Below, in pieces: positions 28,649-38,700 of a stretch of DNA of 64,000 bases. Both the position numbers and the translations under genes were made by a program. The first letter of the stretch is position 1. The number at the start of each line of letters is the position of its first letter. The DNA is from Granulicella cerasi (GTDB taxonomy: Bacteria; Acidobacteriota; Terriglobia; Terriglobales; Acidobacteriaceae), in contig NZ_JAGSYD010000005.1 in assembly GCF_025685575.1 (NCBI RefSeq), positions 567 to 64,566 of the forward strand, given 5' to 3'. The notes below the pieces were generated by a model, which was not told the origin of the DNA, did not search any database, and saw only the letters and a list, made by a program, of their open reading frames with translations.

Positions 28649-29233
28649 ATGAAGAAGGTTCCGACCATTGGCGTGCTGGCTCTCCAGGGCGCATTCGAAG
28701 TACACGCCAAGCGCCTCTCCGAGCTTGGTGCCGACGCGCATCTCATCCGCAAACCCGAACAGCTCGATGCGCTCGATGGCCTCGTGCTTCCCGGCGGCGA
28801 AAGCTCCACCTTCCTCTGGCATCTAGAGCTCGCAGGCTTCTACGACAAGCTCGACGCCTTCGTGCACTCGAAGCCCGTCTTCGGCACCTGCGCGGGCTGC
28901 ATTCTGCTCGCCAAGGAAGTGCTGAACCCGACGCAGAAATCCTTCGGCGTGCTCGACGTCGCTGTCGAACGCAACGCTTACGGTCGCCAGAACGATTCGG
29001 TGATCCTGAAGGAAGACACGAAGCTCCCCGGTGGGCCACTCGAAACCGTCTACATCCGCGCGCCACGCATCGCGCGCATCGGCAAGAAGGTCGAAGTGCT
29101 CGCCAAGCGCGACGATTCACCGACACTCGTGCGCGAGGGCCACGTGCTTGCTGCGACCTTTCACCCCGAACTCTCTGAAGATCGTCGCGTGCATGAGTAT
29201 TTTCTCGAGATGGTCCGTGACGCAGCGCACTAA
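28649..29233 (+). CDS. pdxT: Pyridoxal 5'-phosphate synthase, glutaminase subunit
   Basis: PdxT is a class I glutamine amidotransferase that feeds ammonia to PdxS. The 194-residue protein starts at ATG 28649 behind GAGG. It has IGVLALQGAFEVH at the N-terminus, the glutamine-binding GGESST motif, the nucleophile Cys in GTCAGCILLA, and the C-terminal FHPEL with catalytic His and Glu. Position directly behind pdxS is the usual arrangement. Confidence 0.97.
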   Translation: MKKVPTIGVLALQGAFEVHAKRLSELGADAHLIRKPEQLDALDGLVLPGGESSTFLWHLELAGFYDKLDAFVHSKPVFGTCAGCILLAKEVLNPTQKSFGVLDVAVERNAYGRQNDSVILKEDTKLPGGPLETVYIRAPRIARIGKKVEVLAKRDDSPTLVREGHVLAATFHPELSEDRRVHEYFLEMVRDAAH

Positions 29234-29264
29234 ACTCTGCGCGCATGGATGAGACAATCGCAGC

Positions 29265-30002
29265 ATGATCGCCGTGGCAGCGCTGCAACTCGCAAACTGG
29301 CCGCTGCCCTTCGATGCGGGCAATAACGCGGCGTTTGATCGCTACCTGCGGCTGAATCTCAACGTCATCCTTGTATTGTTTGCCGTCGCGAATGTCATGC
29401 TGCTCGTCGGCGTTCTGCTGCGCAAACGCAAGGCCACGCCGTGGCGACAGTTCGCCATCGAGTACGCTCCGTTGACCGTCTTCGCCTGCGCGTTGATTGC
29501 GGTCGCCATCTATAGCGAACAGCTTTGGGCACGTCAGCGCTTCGTCGGCGCGGCGCCCGATGCGATGCAGGTCGAGGTCACCGGCGTGCAGTTCGTGTGG
29601 TACTTTCGCTACCCCGGTAAGGACGCTCACTTCGGCCAGACCAAGCCGCAGTTCATCGCACCCGGCGAAGGCAATCCGCTGGGCCTTGATCGCAGCGACC
29701 CGACGAGCAACGACGACATCGTAACTTCGGAGCTCGTGCTGCCCGCAGGCCGCGAAGTCGACCTCGCGCTCGAATCACAAGACGTGATCCACGGCTTCAG
29801 CGTGCCGGAGCTTCGCATCAAGCAGTACGCCACACCCGGGCAACGTGGACATCTGCACTTCACCGCGACGAAGCCAGGCAGCTACGCGATCCTCTGCGCC
29901 AACGTCTGCGGCATGGGCCACTATCGCATGACTTCTACCCTGCGCGTGGTCACACCAGAGGAGTTCGCTGCATGGCTTCGCGCGCACGAGGTGAAGCGAT
30001 GA
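29265..30002 (+). CDS. coxB: Cytochrome c oxidase subunit II (CuA)
   Basis: Subunit II carries the dinuclear CuA centre that receives electrons from cytochrome c. The 245-residue protein has two membrane helices (about 27-48 and 64-84) and a C-terminal cupredoxin domain. CuA ligands are visible: His in VIHGFSVPE and the two Cys, His and Met in CANVCGMGHYRM. The usual Glu between the cysteines is Asn here; that position donates only a backbone oxygen, so CuA can still form. It overlaps subunit I by ATGA. Confidence 0.9.
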   Translation: MIAVAALQLANWPLPFDAGNNAAFDRYLRLNLNVILVLFAVANVMLLVGVLLRKRKATPWRQFAIEYAPLTVFACALIAVAIYSEQLWARQRFVGAAPDAMQVEVTGVQFVWYFRYPGKDAHFGQTKPQFIAPGEGNPLGLDRSDPTSNDDIVTSELVLPAGREVDLALESQDVIHGFSVPELRIKQYATPGQRGHLHFTATKPGSYAILCANVCGMGHYRMTSTLRVVTPEEFAAWLRAHEVKR

Positions 30003-31687
30003 AGAGCTGGCTGCATCATCGCACCATCGGCTTCGGCTATCTGCTCCTCTCGCTCATCGCGGGCATTGTCGGCGTCTCGCTTTCGCTGGCGATGCGGATT
30101 CATCTTGCATGGCCGACGTTCATCTTTCCCCTGCACGGTGAAGTGAAACCGGAAGAGTATCTGGCGCTCGTCACCATGCACGGCACCATCATGCTCTTCT
30201 TCGTGATGACGGTCGCCCCGGTCGCAGCCTTCAGCAACCTCTTCCTGCCCGCGCAAATCGGCGCAATACGCATGAGCTTCCCGCGCCTGAACCTCACGGC
30301 GCTACTCGTCACAACACTCGCGTTCATCGTTCTCTGCGCCGCGTTCTTCGTGGAAGGCGGCGCTCCCATCGGCGGATGGATGGCCTATCCCCCACTCTCA
30401 ACAACGCCGCTCGCAGGCCCCGGCCAAGGCCTCGGCATGGACCTCTGGTTGCTTGCCATTGCGCTCTTCGGTATCGGTACGACGATGGGCTCGGTAAACC
30501 TCATCACTACCACCGTGCAGCGCCGCTGCGAAGGCATGACGTGGCAACGAATGCCGCTCACGGTGTGGGCCTGGTTCACAGCGTCACTGCTCGTCACCAT
30601 CTCGTTCACGGTGCTCCTTGCAGCCATTGTTTTGCTCTGCTGCGATCGCCATTTGCACACCGCATTCTTCATTCCTGCCAGCGACTACATCAACGGCACA
30701 CCTGTTCTCTCGCAGGGTGCGCATCGCGGCACAGGTTCGCCACTGTTGTGGCTCCATCTCTTCTGGTTCTTCGGCCATCCCGAGGTCTACATCGCCATCC
30801 TGCCGGGCATGGGGATGACATCCATGGTGCTCGCGAACTTCGCGCATCGCCGCATCTTTGCCTATCGCATGATGATCGTGACGACGCTGCTGATCGGCTT
30901 GCTGGGCATCATCGTCTGGGGACACCACATGTTCGTCGCCGGGCTCAACCCCTTCGCCGGAACAATCTTCTCCATCTCGTCGCTTGCCATCGCGATCCCG
31001 TCGACCGCCAAGGTCTTCTCGTGGCTCGCCACCGCATGGCGATCGCGTATGAGACTCGCCACGCCCGCGCTCTTCGCACTCGGCTTCGTCTCGTTCTTCA
31101 TCGCAGGCGGGCTGACCGGTCCGGTCCTCGCGCAGCCGATCCTCGACGAGTATCTGCACAACACGATGTTCGTCGTCGCGCACTTCCACCTCATCCTCGG
31201 CATGGCCGCGACCTTTGGGCTCTTCTGCGCCATCTACTACTGGTTCCCGCTGATGTTCGGCACCATGCTCCACGAGCGCCTCGGCAAGTGGCATTTCTGG
31301 CTGTCGATCCTTCTCGCGTACTCGACCTTTCTGCCGATGCATTTGACCGGCCTTACCGGCGAGCCGCGGCACTACGCACAGCTCAACGGAATGCCCGGCC
31401 CCGCAGCCACGCTGCTTGCCAGCACCATGCCGATGCAGGGACACATCTCTGCGTCAGCGCTGATGCTCGCTACCGTGCAACTGCTCTTCGTGATCAACGT
31501 GATCTGGTCGCTGGCCAAACGGAAACCCGCTCCTGCTAATCCGTGGAACGCCACGACGCTCGAATGGAACGCTGAAGCTCATGGCCTGACGCGCGTCTTC
31601 CGCGAACCGTGCGATTACAGCGACGATGGCGAAAGCTTCACCCCACAGTGGAGCGAATCGCCCACAACCCGCATCCAAGCGGAGTAA
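29999..31687 (+). CDS. coxA: Cytochrome c oxidase subunit I (heme-copper oxidase)
   Basis: The catalytic subunit, 562 residues, with about twelve membrane helices. Metal ligands are present: His61 (MHGTIM) and His397 for the low-spin heme, His260 of HPEVY plus His309-His310 (GHHMF) for CuB, and His395 (HFHLIL) for the high-spin heme. Glu262 and the cross-linking Tyr264 are in place, and the K-channel lysine is seen in IAIPSTAKVFSW. The D-channel entrance, normally IGAPDMAFPR, reads IGAIRMSFPR, with Arg91 replacing Asp. The start is chosen at 29999, overlapping the coxB stop by ATGA. Confidence 0.92.
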   Translation: MKSWLHHRTIGFGYLLLSLIAGIVGVSLSLAMRIHLAWPTFIFPLHGEVKPEEYLALVTMHGTIMLFFVMTVAPVAAFSNLFLPAQIGAIRMSFPRLNLTALLVTTLAFIVLCAAFFVEGGAPIGGWMAYPPLSTTPLAGPGQGLGMDLWLLAIALFGIGTTMGSVNLITTTVQRRCEGMTWQRMPLTVWAWFTASLLVTISFTVLLAAIVLLCCDRHLHTAFFIPASDYINGTPVLSQGAHRGTGSPLLWLHLFWFFGHPEVYIAILPGMGMTSMVLANFAHRRIFAYRMMIVTTLLIGLLGIIVWGHHMFVAGLNPFAGTIFSISSLAIAIPSTAKVFSWLATAWRSRMRLATPALFALGFVSFFIAGGLTGPVLAQPILDEYLHNTMFVVAHFHLILGMAATFGLFCAIYYWFPLMFGTMLHERLGKWHFWLSILLAYSTFLPMHLTGLTGEPRHYAQLNGMPGPAATLLASTMPMQGHISASALMLATVQLLFVINVIWSLAKRKPAPANPWNATTLEWNAEAHGLTRVFREPCDYSDDGESFTPQWSESPTTRIQAE

Positions 31688-31702
31688 TCTGAGAGTGACG
31701 CT

Positions 31703-32479
31703 ATGCCTACCGTCCTGACACCGCCGGAGATTCGCCACCGCCCTGAAGCCGAAGAGCCGCGCGAGCACGATGGAGGCAACGGACGCCGTCCGCCCATCGA
31801 CAAGAAGACCGGCGGCAATGGCGAAGGCGACAACTGGAACGCCCGTCCGCAAGGCAGCCGCGGACCGCGCGAGCGCCTGCGCTCCGCCCGTGTCGGGCTC
31901 TTCGTTGCCGTTGCAGGCGATGCGATGTTCTTCGTCGCCATCGTGAGCGCGTTCTTCGTGCAGCGCTCCACCGGCCACTTCGACGCTTACAACCACTACA
32001 TCAATGAGTGGCTGCCGATCACGCTGCCGTCCGTGCTCTGGATCAACACGGCCTTCCTGCTGCTCTCCTCCGTCACCGCTGAGATCGCACGCGAAGGCAT
32101 GTTTCGCGAGCACGACGCGCTCGAAGAATGGATTGGTCTCGGTAAGCCCATATCGAAGCGAGCAGGCCTGTGGCTCACCGCGACGCTCGTCTTGGGCGCG
32201 CTATTTCTCACCGGACAGTTCATCGCCTGGCAGCAGCTTGCCATGCAGCACGTTTACGCGAGCAACAACCCCTCAAGCCACTACTTCTACCTGATCACTG
32301 TGGCCCACGCCGTTCACCTTGCCATCGGCATCGGCGCACTGGTCACCGCGATGGTCATCCTGAAGAAGGGGCGCTCGCTGCTCACGCGACAGATCTGGGT
32401 CGATTGCTCGGTCTGGTACTGGCACGCGATGGGACTGCTCTGGATCTTCCTCTTCGCGCTGCTGGAGTTCGGCCAGTGA
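31703..32479 (+). CDS. coxC: Cytochrome c oxidase subunit III
   Basis: 258 residues with an unusually long polar N-terminal extension (about 60 residues, rich in Pro, Gly, Arg and Asp), then five membrane helices. Typical subunit III segments are VGLFVAVAGDAMFF, SHYFYLITVAHAVHLAIG and WYWHAMGLLWIFLFALLEF. Subunit III stabilises the oxidase core and its proton uptake. It follows coxA by 15 nt and overlaps the next small gene by GTGA, so all four genes form one operon. Confidence 0.9.
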   Translation: MPTVLTPPEIRHRPEAEEPREHDGGNGRRPPIDKKTGGNGEGDNWNARPQGSRGPRERLRSARVGLFVAVAGDAMFFVAIVSAFFVQRSTGHFDAYNHYINEWLPITLPSVLWINTAFLLLSSVTAEIAREGMFREHDALEEWIGLGKPISKRAGLWLTATLVLGALFLTGQFIAWQQLAMQHVYASNNPSSHYFYLITVAHAVHLAIGIGALVTAMVILKKGRSLLTRQIWVDCSVWYWHAMGLLWIFLFALLEFGQ

Positions 32480-32706
32480 GTCGCGCAATTCAACGCTTTT
32501 CGCAGCAGTATCTCTGGATTGTCGGCTTCGTGCTGCTCATGCACGCAGCCCAATCCTGGGGACAAGGCTGTGCGCTTTGCCTGGACTCCACGCGCGCAAC
32601 GCCGCCTGTGGTTCAGGCCGCGTATCGTCACGCCATCTTCCTGATGGCGGGCGCAGGAGCCACGATCTTCATCGCGGGCATCCTGCTTTTTCGTCGCGAA
32701 CGTTAG
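32476..32706 (+). CDS. Small membrane protein with CALC motif at end of cox operon
   Basis: 76 residues beginning at GTG 32476, whose last two bases are shared with the coxC stop (GTGA). There is a first hydrophobic segment (about 13-29), a loop with CALCLDSTRATPPVVQAAYRH, and a second membrane helix near the C-terminus ending FRRER. I do not recognise a named family. Short two-helix proteins with a CxxC pair and a following helix occur near oxidase genes and could take part in copper or thiol handling during assembly; that is inference. Its 3' end overlaps the convergent dehydrogenase by 4 nt. Confidence 0.7.
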   Translation: MSRAIQRFSQQYLWIVGFVLLMHAAQSWGQGCALCLDSTRATPPVVQAAYRHAIFLMAGAGATIFIAGILLFRRER

Positions 32707-33794
32707 GGTTTCAGGAAGATCTTCATCGACCCCGGCTGCGGGTTCGACGCCAGATCAATCGCCTCAGCCGCCTGATCGAGTGTGAAGCGATGCGAGATCA
32801 GCTTCGTCAGATCGAGCTTGCCCGAGCGATACCCCTCAAAGACCAGATCGATGCCGTCCTGCTGGATCGCCACTGACGCCGAATAGGAACCCATCAGCGT
32901 CTTCTCATCCATGCAAACCGCTGCAGGATCGAAGATCGCTTCGCCATGCTGCGTCGAGGCAAAGAGCATCACACGACCGCCCGGGCGGATCGCCTCCATC
33001 GCTTGCGCGATGAGCTTATCTGCGCCCACTGCCACCAGCGCCACATCCGCACCGCGGCCCTCGGTGATCTCCTTGCAAGCCTTCACGACATCGCCGCGCG
33101 CATCCAGCGGATGATCGAGACCGTACTGCGCCGCCACGGCATGACGCTCGGCGTACATATCGCTCGTCAGCACGGTCGCACCGGTCTGCCGAGCCAGCGC
33201 CGCAAGCAGAATGCCAATGCTTCCCTGGCCGATCACGAGCACCGTGTCGTCGGCCTCCAGATTCAGCAGACGAATCGCCTTGAAGCAGGTGTTTACAGGC
33301 TCGATCCACGCCGCCTGCTCGAACGGAATGTCATCGGGAATCTTCACGAGGCCGGCAGTCTTCTCGCCATCGCCGACGATCCAATCCATCACGCGGATGT
33401 ACTCCGCGAACCCGCCGCCTGACGCCGCCCCGACTCCCGCCGTGGTACCCACCAGCTTGTACTTCTCGCACTGCGCAAAGGTCTGCTTGCGGCAGTAGAA
33501 GCACTCGCCGCACGGAATGTGGTGAAACGCCATCACACGATCGCCGACAGCGAAGCCCTTCACGCCCTCGCCCACCTTGGCGATCGTTCCGGCCATCTCG
33601 TGACCGAACACGCGCGGCGCTGAGTGCGAGCCAGTGTGAATCTTCTTGAGGTCCGTGCCGCAAATACCGCACGAATCGATGCGCACGAGCACTTCGCCTG
33701 CGCCAATCTCGGGAACCGGGACCACCTCGGTTCGTACATCGTCCACGCCGCGATAAACCGCGGCCTTCATCGTCTGAGCCACTGCGTCTGCCAT
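32703..33794 (-). CDS. Zinc-dependent dehydrogenase (threonine/sorbitol dehydrogenase-like MDR)
   Basis: A 363-residue medium-chain dehydrogenase. It has the catalytic zinc block CGICGTDLKKIH, GHEMAGTIAKVGEGV, a structural zinc lobe with CGECFYCRKQTFAQC, and the NAD-binding GQGSIGILLAALA motif. It should oxidise a secondary alcohol with NAD(P)+; the substrate cannot be read. It lies downstream of the nucleosidase gene (18-nt gap) on the same strand and may be co-transcribed with it and lacI, which would fit a sugar or polyol role. Confidence 0.88.
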   Translation of the reverse strand: MADAVAQTMKAAVYRGVDDVRTEVVPVPEIGAGEVLVRIDSCGICGTDLKKIHTGSHSAPRVFGHEMAGTIAKVGEGVKGFAVGDRVMAFHHIPCGECFYCRKQTFAQCEKYKLVGTTAGVGAASGGGFAEYIRVMDWIVGDGEKTAGLVKIPDDIPFEQAAWIEPVNTCFKAIRLLNLEADDTVLVIGQGSIGILLAALARQTGATVLTSDMYAERHAVAAQYGLDHPLDARGDVVKACKEITEGRGADVALVAVGADKLIAQAMEAIRPGGRVMLFASTQHGEAIFDPAAVCMDEKTLMGSYSASVAIQQDGIDLVFEGYRSGKLDLTKLISHRFTLDQAAEAIDLASNPQPGSMKIFLKP

Positions 33795-33812
33795 CGTCTC
33801 TAGGATACCGCG

Positions 33813-34484
33813 CTACGGCTCTGCAATCACCTGCTGCAGCTTCGCGGTCAAAGCCTTCAACGCACGCGACGAGTCGCCGCCGAGCTTGATCGCTTTCGGC
33901 CACATCGCCGGACGCAGCGCCGTGTAGAGCGCAAACGCTCCGGTGCGAAACTCGCCGCGCGGTCCGGCGAACTTCGACAGTCCTTCCAGCTCAAAATCAT
34001 GCGCGTCAGAGATCGCCTTGATCGCGCGAAACGGAAGATCGCGCGTTCGTGCCAATCGCGCTACGGCCGCTGCCTCCATGTCCACCATCGCCGCGTCGTA
34101 CGCCAGCGCGAGCCGCGCCTTCTCCGCCACACTTGCGATCACCGGCGTCGTCGCCAGCACAATATCCGTGGTCGACGCCGCACCATACCGCTCGCCCGTT
34201 TGCGTGTCCAGCACCACGCGCGCCTCGGCCACGCTTCCGGGCATGAGTCTCGGCGAACACGCCCCCGCAAGCCCCACGGAGATCAGCGTTTCCACATCCC
34301 CACAAGCTTCCACCGCCAACATCGCCCGGCCCGCGCCCATACCTGCGGCGACCACCACAGCATTCGGCAGTTCATAGCGTGCAATGCCCTGTTCGAGCGA
34401 AACAGCGTCGGGCTTCAGCTTCCCGACGAGCAACGCCAACTCTCGCGGCAACGCAGCCACAATGCCAAAACGCTTCGCAGCCAT
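33813..34484 (-). CDS. MTA/SAH nucleosidase-family protein, HpnG candidate
   Basis: 223 residues from ATG 34484, preceded by GAGG; this A is shared with the TGA of the LacI gene (TGATG). The purine nucleosidase/phosphorylase fold is shown by VAAGMGAGRAMLAVE, VGLAGACSP, the VDMEAAAVARLA ribose-binding block and the late SDAHDFEL with the catalytic Asp. Family members include MTA/SAH nucleosidase and HpnG, which removes adenine from adenosylhopane. As hpnH lies 10 kb away and no other hpnG is in the window, HpnG is a fair candidate. Coupling to a LacI regulator is odd for that role. Confidence 0.75.
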   Translation of the reverse strand: MAAKRFGIVAALPRELALLVGKLKPDAVSLEQGIARYELPNAVVVAAGMGAGRAMLAVEACGDVETLISVGLAGACSPRLMPGSVAEARVVLDTQTGERYGAASTTDIVLATTPVIASVAEKARLALAYDAAMVDMEAAAVARLARTRDLPFRAIKAISDAHDFELEGLSKFAGPRGEFRTGAFALYTALRPAMWPKAIKLGGDSSRALKALTAKLQQVIAEP

Positions 34485-35539
34485 CAGTTCTTCCTCGGCG
34501 GCGGGCAAGTCGAGTCGCGCACGACCAGTTCGGGGTCTACCTGCAACTGCTTCGCGTGGCCATAATCCGTCTGCGTGCCAATCTGCCGCACCACCGTCTC
34601 AGCGGCGAGCATGCCCATCGTCTTCAGCGGTTGCCGCACGGTGGTCAAGCCAGGATTCTGGAACGCTGCCGACTGAATGTCATCGAAGCCCACCACGGAA
34701 ACATCCTGCGGAACCCGGAGCCCCGCCTCACGCAAAGCGCGAATCGCACCGATCGCCGAGACATCGTTGAACGCAAACAACGCTGTGAACGGGACGCCCG
34801 CGGCTAACAGTCGTTGCGTTGCAAAATATCCGGGCTCGTGCGAGGGCCCATCTCCTTCAAGCTCCGAGACGAGACGCTCGTCAATCTGAATGCCATGCTC
34901 TTCAGCCACTGCAGCAATCGAGTCCCAACGCGGCGCAGTATCCGAGCTGAAGGGCTGGCCCTTGATCACCGCGATGCTGCGGTGCCCCATTCCCACCAGA
35001 TGCCCAATCGCCAACTCCGCCGCGCGGCGATGGTTCAGCACTATATTCGTGTAGCCTTCCTGCTCGTCCGGGCAGGAGATCGTCACCGTCGGCACCGGCA
35101 GATGCGACTCCAGAATCGTATCGATCGCCACCAACGCGTCTACCGACCGCTCAATCAGCAATGCCTGCGAACGCGCGATCAACTCAGGCCGATGATGATG
35201 ACTGACCAGAATGTAGAAGTACCCCGACTGCAGTAACCCCTGCTCCAAACCCGACAGCACCAGCGTCGTGTAGCCTTCGCTCATCTCCGGAACCAGCACG
35301 CCGACGGTATGCGAACGTCCGTGACGCAGCGAGCGCGCCAGCGCGTTCGGCCGATAGTTCAGTTCAGCGGCCGCGGCGAAGATGCGATCCTGCGTCGCTT
35401 TGGGAATCGACTTCGCAGCAGGTGCCTGATTCAAAACGCGCGAAATTGCCGCAACAGAAAGCCCTACATGCTTCGCGATCGTTGCCAGCGAGGCGGGCTT
35501 CTGTCGGCCGCCCGTCGAGTTCGTTCCATCCTGCGACAT
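34484..35539 (-). CDS. LacI family transcriptional regulator
   Basis: 351 residues from ATG 35539 with AGGA upstream; the longer frame lacks support. The N-terminal helix-turn-helix is typical ([20 protein letters not shown]) with the hinge [12 protein letters not shown]. The periplasmic-binding-like effector domain follows, with FDDIQSAAF and [11 protein letters not shown] near the end. It should repress carbohydrate genes until a sugar binds. It is divergent from the TonB receptor gene, whose promoter has a LacI-type palindrome at 35689-35698. Its stop overlaps the start of the nucleosidase gene. Confidence 0.92.
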   Translation of the reverse strand: MSQDGTNSTGGRQKPASLATIAKHVGLSVAAISRVLNQAPAAKSIPKATQDRIFAAAAELNYRPNALARSLRHGRSHTVGVLVPEMSEGYTTLVLSGLEQGLLQSGYFYILVSHHHRPELIARSQALLIERSVDALVAIDTILESHLPVPTVTISCPDEQEGYTNIVLNHRRAAELAIGHLVGMGHRSIAVIKGQPFSSDTAPRWDSIAAVAEEHGIQIDERLVSELEGDGPSHEPGYFATQRLLAAGVPFTALFAFNDVSAIGAIRALREAGLRVPQDVSVVGFDDIQSAAFQNPGLTTVRQPLKTMGMLAAETVVRQIGTQTDYGHAKQLQVDPELVVRDSTCPPPRKN

Positions 35540-35647
35540 CTCTTTATCCTGCCACGTTCTGCGCCGGATAACCCAATCGCGCATGAAGGCATCAGAGCGT
35601 AAGGTTCCAAACAGGTCCCTGAGTCCGTAAAAATCAACAATCGTCGC

Positions 35648-35677
35648 TTGACAGTGGTTACTGCGAAGGCGCATATT
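35648..35677 (+). promoter_or_regulatory. Promoter of the TonB receptor gene
   Basis: A perfect -35 TTGACA (35648-35653), an 18-nt spacer and CATATT (35672-35677) as -10. The predicted start lies near 35684, just before the palindrome at 35689, with GGAGG before the ATG at 35763. Confidence 0.55.
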
Positions 35678-35688
35678 GCGGATCGGCT

Positions 35689-35698
35689 CAAACGTTTG
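35689..35698. promoter_or_regulatory. LacI-type operator (CAAACGTTTG)
   Basis: A perfect 10-bp palindrome with central CG, as preferred by LacI/GalR regulators. It sits just after the -10 of the receptor promoter, where a bound repressor would block transcription. The divergent lacI-type gene is the likely source of the protein. Confidence 0.55.
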
Positions 35699-35762
35699 CC
35701 TAAACGACCTCGTTGACGGGGCGGTAAGGGCAACGCTCGTAGCAATTTTCTGGAGGCAGTAC

Positions 35763-38700
35763 ATGAAGAACATCTCAATCTACGGACGCCGGCTTCGTCC
35801 CGCGATGTATGCATTGGGAGCCATCGCGCTCTCGGCATGCTCGGTGAACGTCGCCCATGCGCAATTCCGTACCTCGATTCAGGGCACGGTGACCGATCCG
35901 TCGGGCGCCGTCATCCCGAACGTCACCTTGACGCTCAAGGACATTCAGACCAACCAGGTCCGCACGATCAACAGCGATGCATCTGGTGTCTTCTCGTTCC
36001 AGGCTCTTCCCGCGGACCACTTCGTCCTCACCGTCACTGGTGCAGGTTTCAAGAAGAAGGTCTACAGCGACCTCACCTTCATCCCCGAGCAGGCCAATTC
36101 GCTCTTGGTGCAGCTTGACCTCGGCGGAACGGACACGGTTGTAAACGTTGATGCCTCCTCGGAGCCAGTGATCGACACGCAGACCTCGAACATCGGTGCG
36201 ACCATCTCGGCAAACACAATTCAGCACATGCCCTCTTTCAACGGAGATGTGTTCACGCTCAGCCAGTTGGCTCCCGGTGCCGTAGCGACCGGTGCACAGT
36301 CGGCAGGCGGCGGTGTTTACACGCAACCCGGCAACCAAGGCCCCGGTGGTTCGACGGCAGGGCAACGTCCCACAGAGAACGGTGCTCAGGTCAATTCCAA
36401 CGGTCAGGGCTACCAGAACAACGCGGTCTCCATCGACGGTATCAGCACGGTCTCGGCAGTATGGGGCGGTACGACCATCATCACGCCGACGCCTGAGGCT
36501 GTCGATAACATCCGCATCGTGACAAATGATTACGACGCCGAAGACGGTCGCTTTGCTGGTGCACAGACGCTGGTGACCTCCAAGTCTGGTACGAACCAAC
36601 TCCACGGCTCAGCCTTCCTGAGCATCTACCGCCCCGGTCTGAATGCGTACAATCGCCGCATCGACCCAGCCCATGATGGCAGCATCACCCCGATCCGCAA
36701 TAACAACCAGTACAACTACTACGGTGGCTCGCTCGGTGGCCCGCTTTGGAAGGATAAGGTTTTCGCCTTCTTCGCTTTCGAGAGCAGCCCAAAGTCTGTA
36801 AACACGCAGTCGCAAGCATGGTATGAAACCGCAGCATTCCGCAACGCGGCACCGGCAGGCAGCATTGCCAGAACCTACATGACCTTCCCGGGCAACGCCC
36901 CACAGGGAACACTCGCATCACAGCCCTCCTGCACCAGTGCACAGGTTGGCTTGGCCGAAGGCGTAACCTGCCGCACGGTCGCCGGCGGTCTCGATCTCGG
37001 TTCGCCACTTACGAATGGTCTCGGGAATCAAGATCCCACTGCGACTGGTCTACCCTCCGCCCCAGGCGTAGGTAACGGTCTCGACGGAATCGCCGACGTC
37101 GCACTCTACAACACCGTGAACCCTACGAACAGCTACTATCGCCAGTTCGCAGGCCGTGTGGATGCAAACGTCACCAGCCGTGACCATGTGTCGTTCACGA
37201 TGTACTGGGTTCCCCAGGGCAGCACGACATATAGTGGTGGTACTCGTACCTACCAGCTCTATAACCACAACCAGATCAACCAAGCCATGGCAGGGATCTG
37301 GAACCACACCTTCAATCCGACCTTTGTGAACGAAGCACGTGCGAACGTTGCAGGCTGGCGCTGGAACGAGATCACGGACAATCCTCAGCTTCCGCTTGGT
37401 TTGCCAGTTGCCAACATCGCCGCCTTCGGTAGTGCGACCCCGTCGCAGTTCGGCCCCTCGGTTCCGAGCCATCTGAACCAGTGGACGATCTCGTACAAGG
37501 ATGTTGCGACCAAGACTCTCGGCGCACACACGATCAAGTTCGGTGCCGATGAAACCAGCCTCCACTATTTGCAGCAGCCGACGGCAGTTCCGAACTACGG
37601 CTTCTACAACATGTGGACGTTCCTCAACGACGCACCGGACACCGAATCGGGTAACTTCAACCCGCTCACCGGTATCCCCGGCGGCTCGCGTCAGGACCAG
37701 CGTGAGAACCTTTGGGGTGCATTCCTTCAGGACGACTGGAAGGTGATGCCCACCCTTACCCTCCACGCAGGGCTGCGCTACTCCTACTTCGGTGCGCTCA
37801 CCGACAAGCAGAACGATCTGAATGCCGTACGCATCGGTGACGGCACCACGGGCTGGCAGAACCTCCGCATCGCCAAGGTCGGCGGTCTGTGGAACCCGCA
37901 GAAGTTGAACTTCGGACCCCAGCTTGGCTTCAATTGGGCTCCGTCCATGTTCAACAACAAGCTTGTAATTCGCGGCGGATACGGTCTCTCGTTTAACCAG
38001 AATGAGATTGCCATCACGGCGAACACGTCCTATAACCCGGGCGCGTCGACCTACTACAACTTCGCGTTCACCAACCCCTCGACCCCGGGAACGGGCGCGA
38101 ACATCCTTTACGCAACCTCGAGCAGCCCGACCAGCTTGACTGGTTATCCCGCTAACCCGCACGCGAAGACCACATTCAACACGAACGGTCTTCAGACAGC
38201 AGGCAGCGCGAACATCATTGCCTTCGGTGATGGTAAGGGCAACCTGCCAACTATCTACGTCGAGCACTACTCACTCGATGCGCAATATCAACTGCCTGCA
38301 CAGATCGTGGCTTCGGTTGGTTATCAAGGTAGCGTTTCCCGCCACCTCATCAACCACATGACACCGAACTCCTATGCTGTCACTCGCGGCTACACGCTCA
38401 ATCAACTCGTCACAAGCGGCGACTACTGGGTGAATGACGGCTCGGCGAACAACAATTCCCTTCTCCTCGAAGCCAAGCGCAACATGAACCACGGCCTCTC
38501 GCTCGACGCTCAGTTCGCACTGGCAAAGAGCATGGACACCGATGGTTCGGGTCCCTATTACGAGGATCCCTACTACCCTGTTAGCCCCGCGAGCTCCTAT
38601 GGCCCGTCGGACTTCAACATCAACAAGAGCGCAAAGGTGTTCGGCACCTGGCAGCCTGTCTTCTTCCACGGCGACAAGCGTTGGGTAGAGAAGATTGCTG

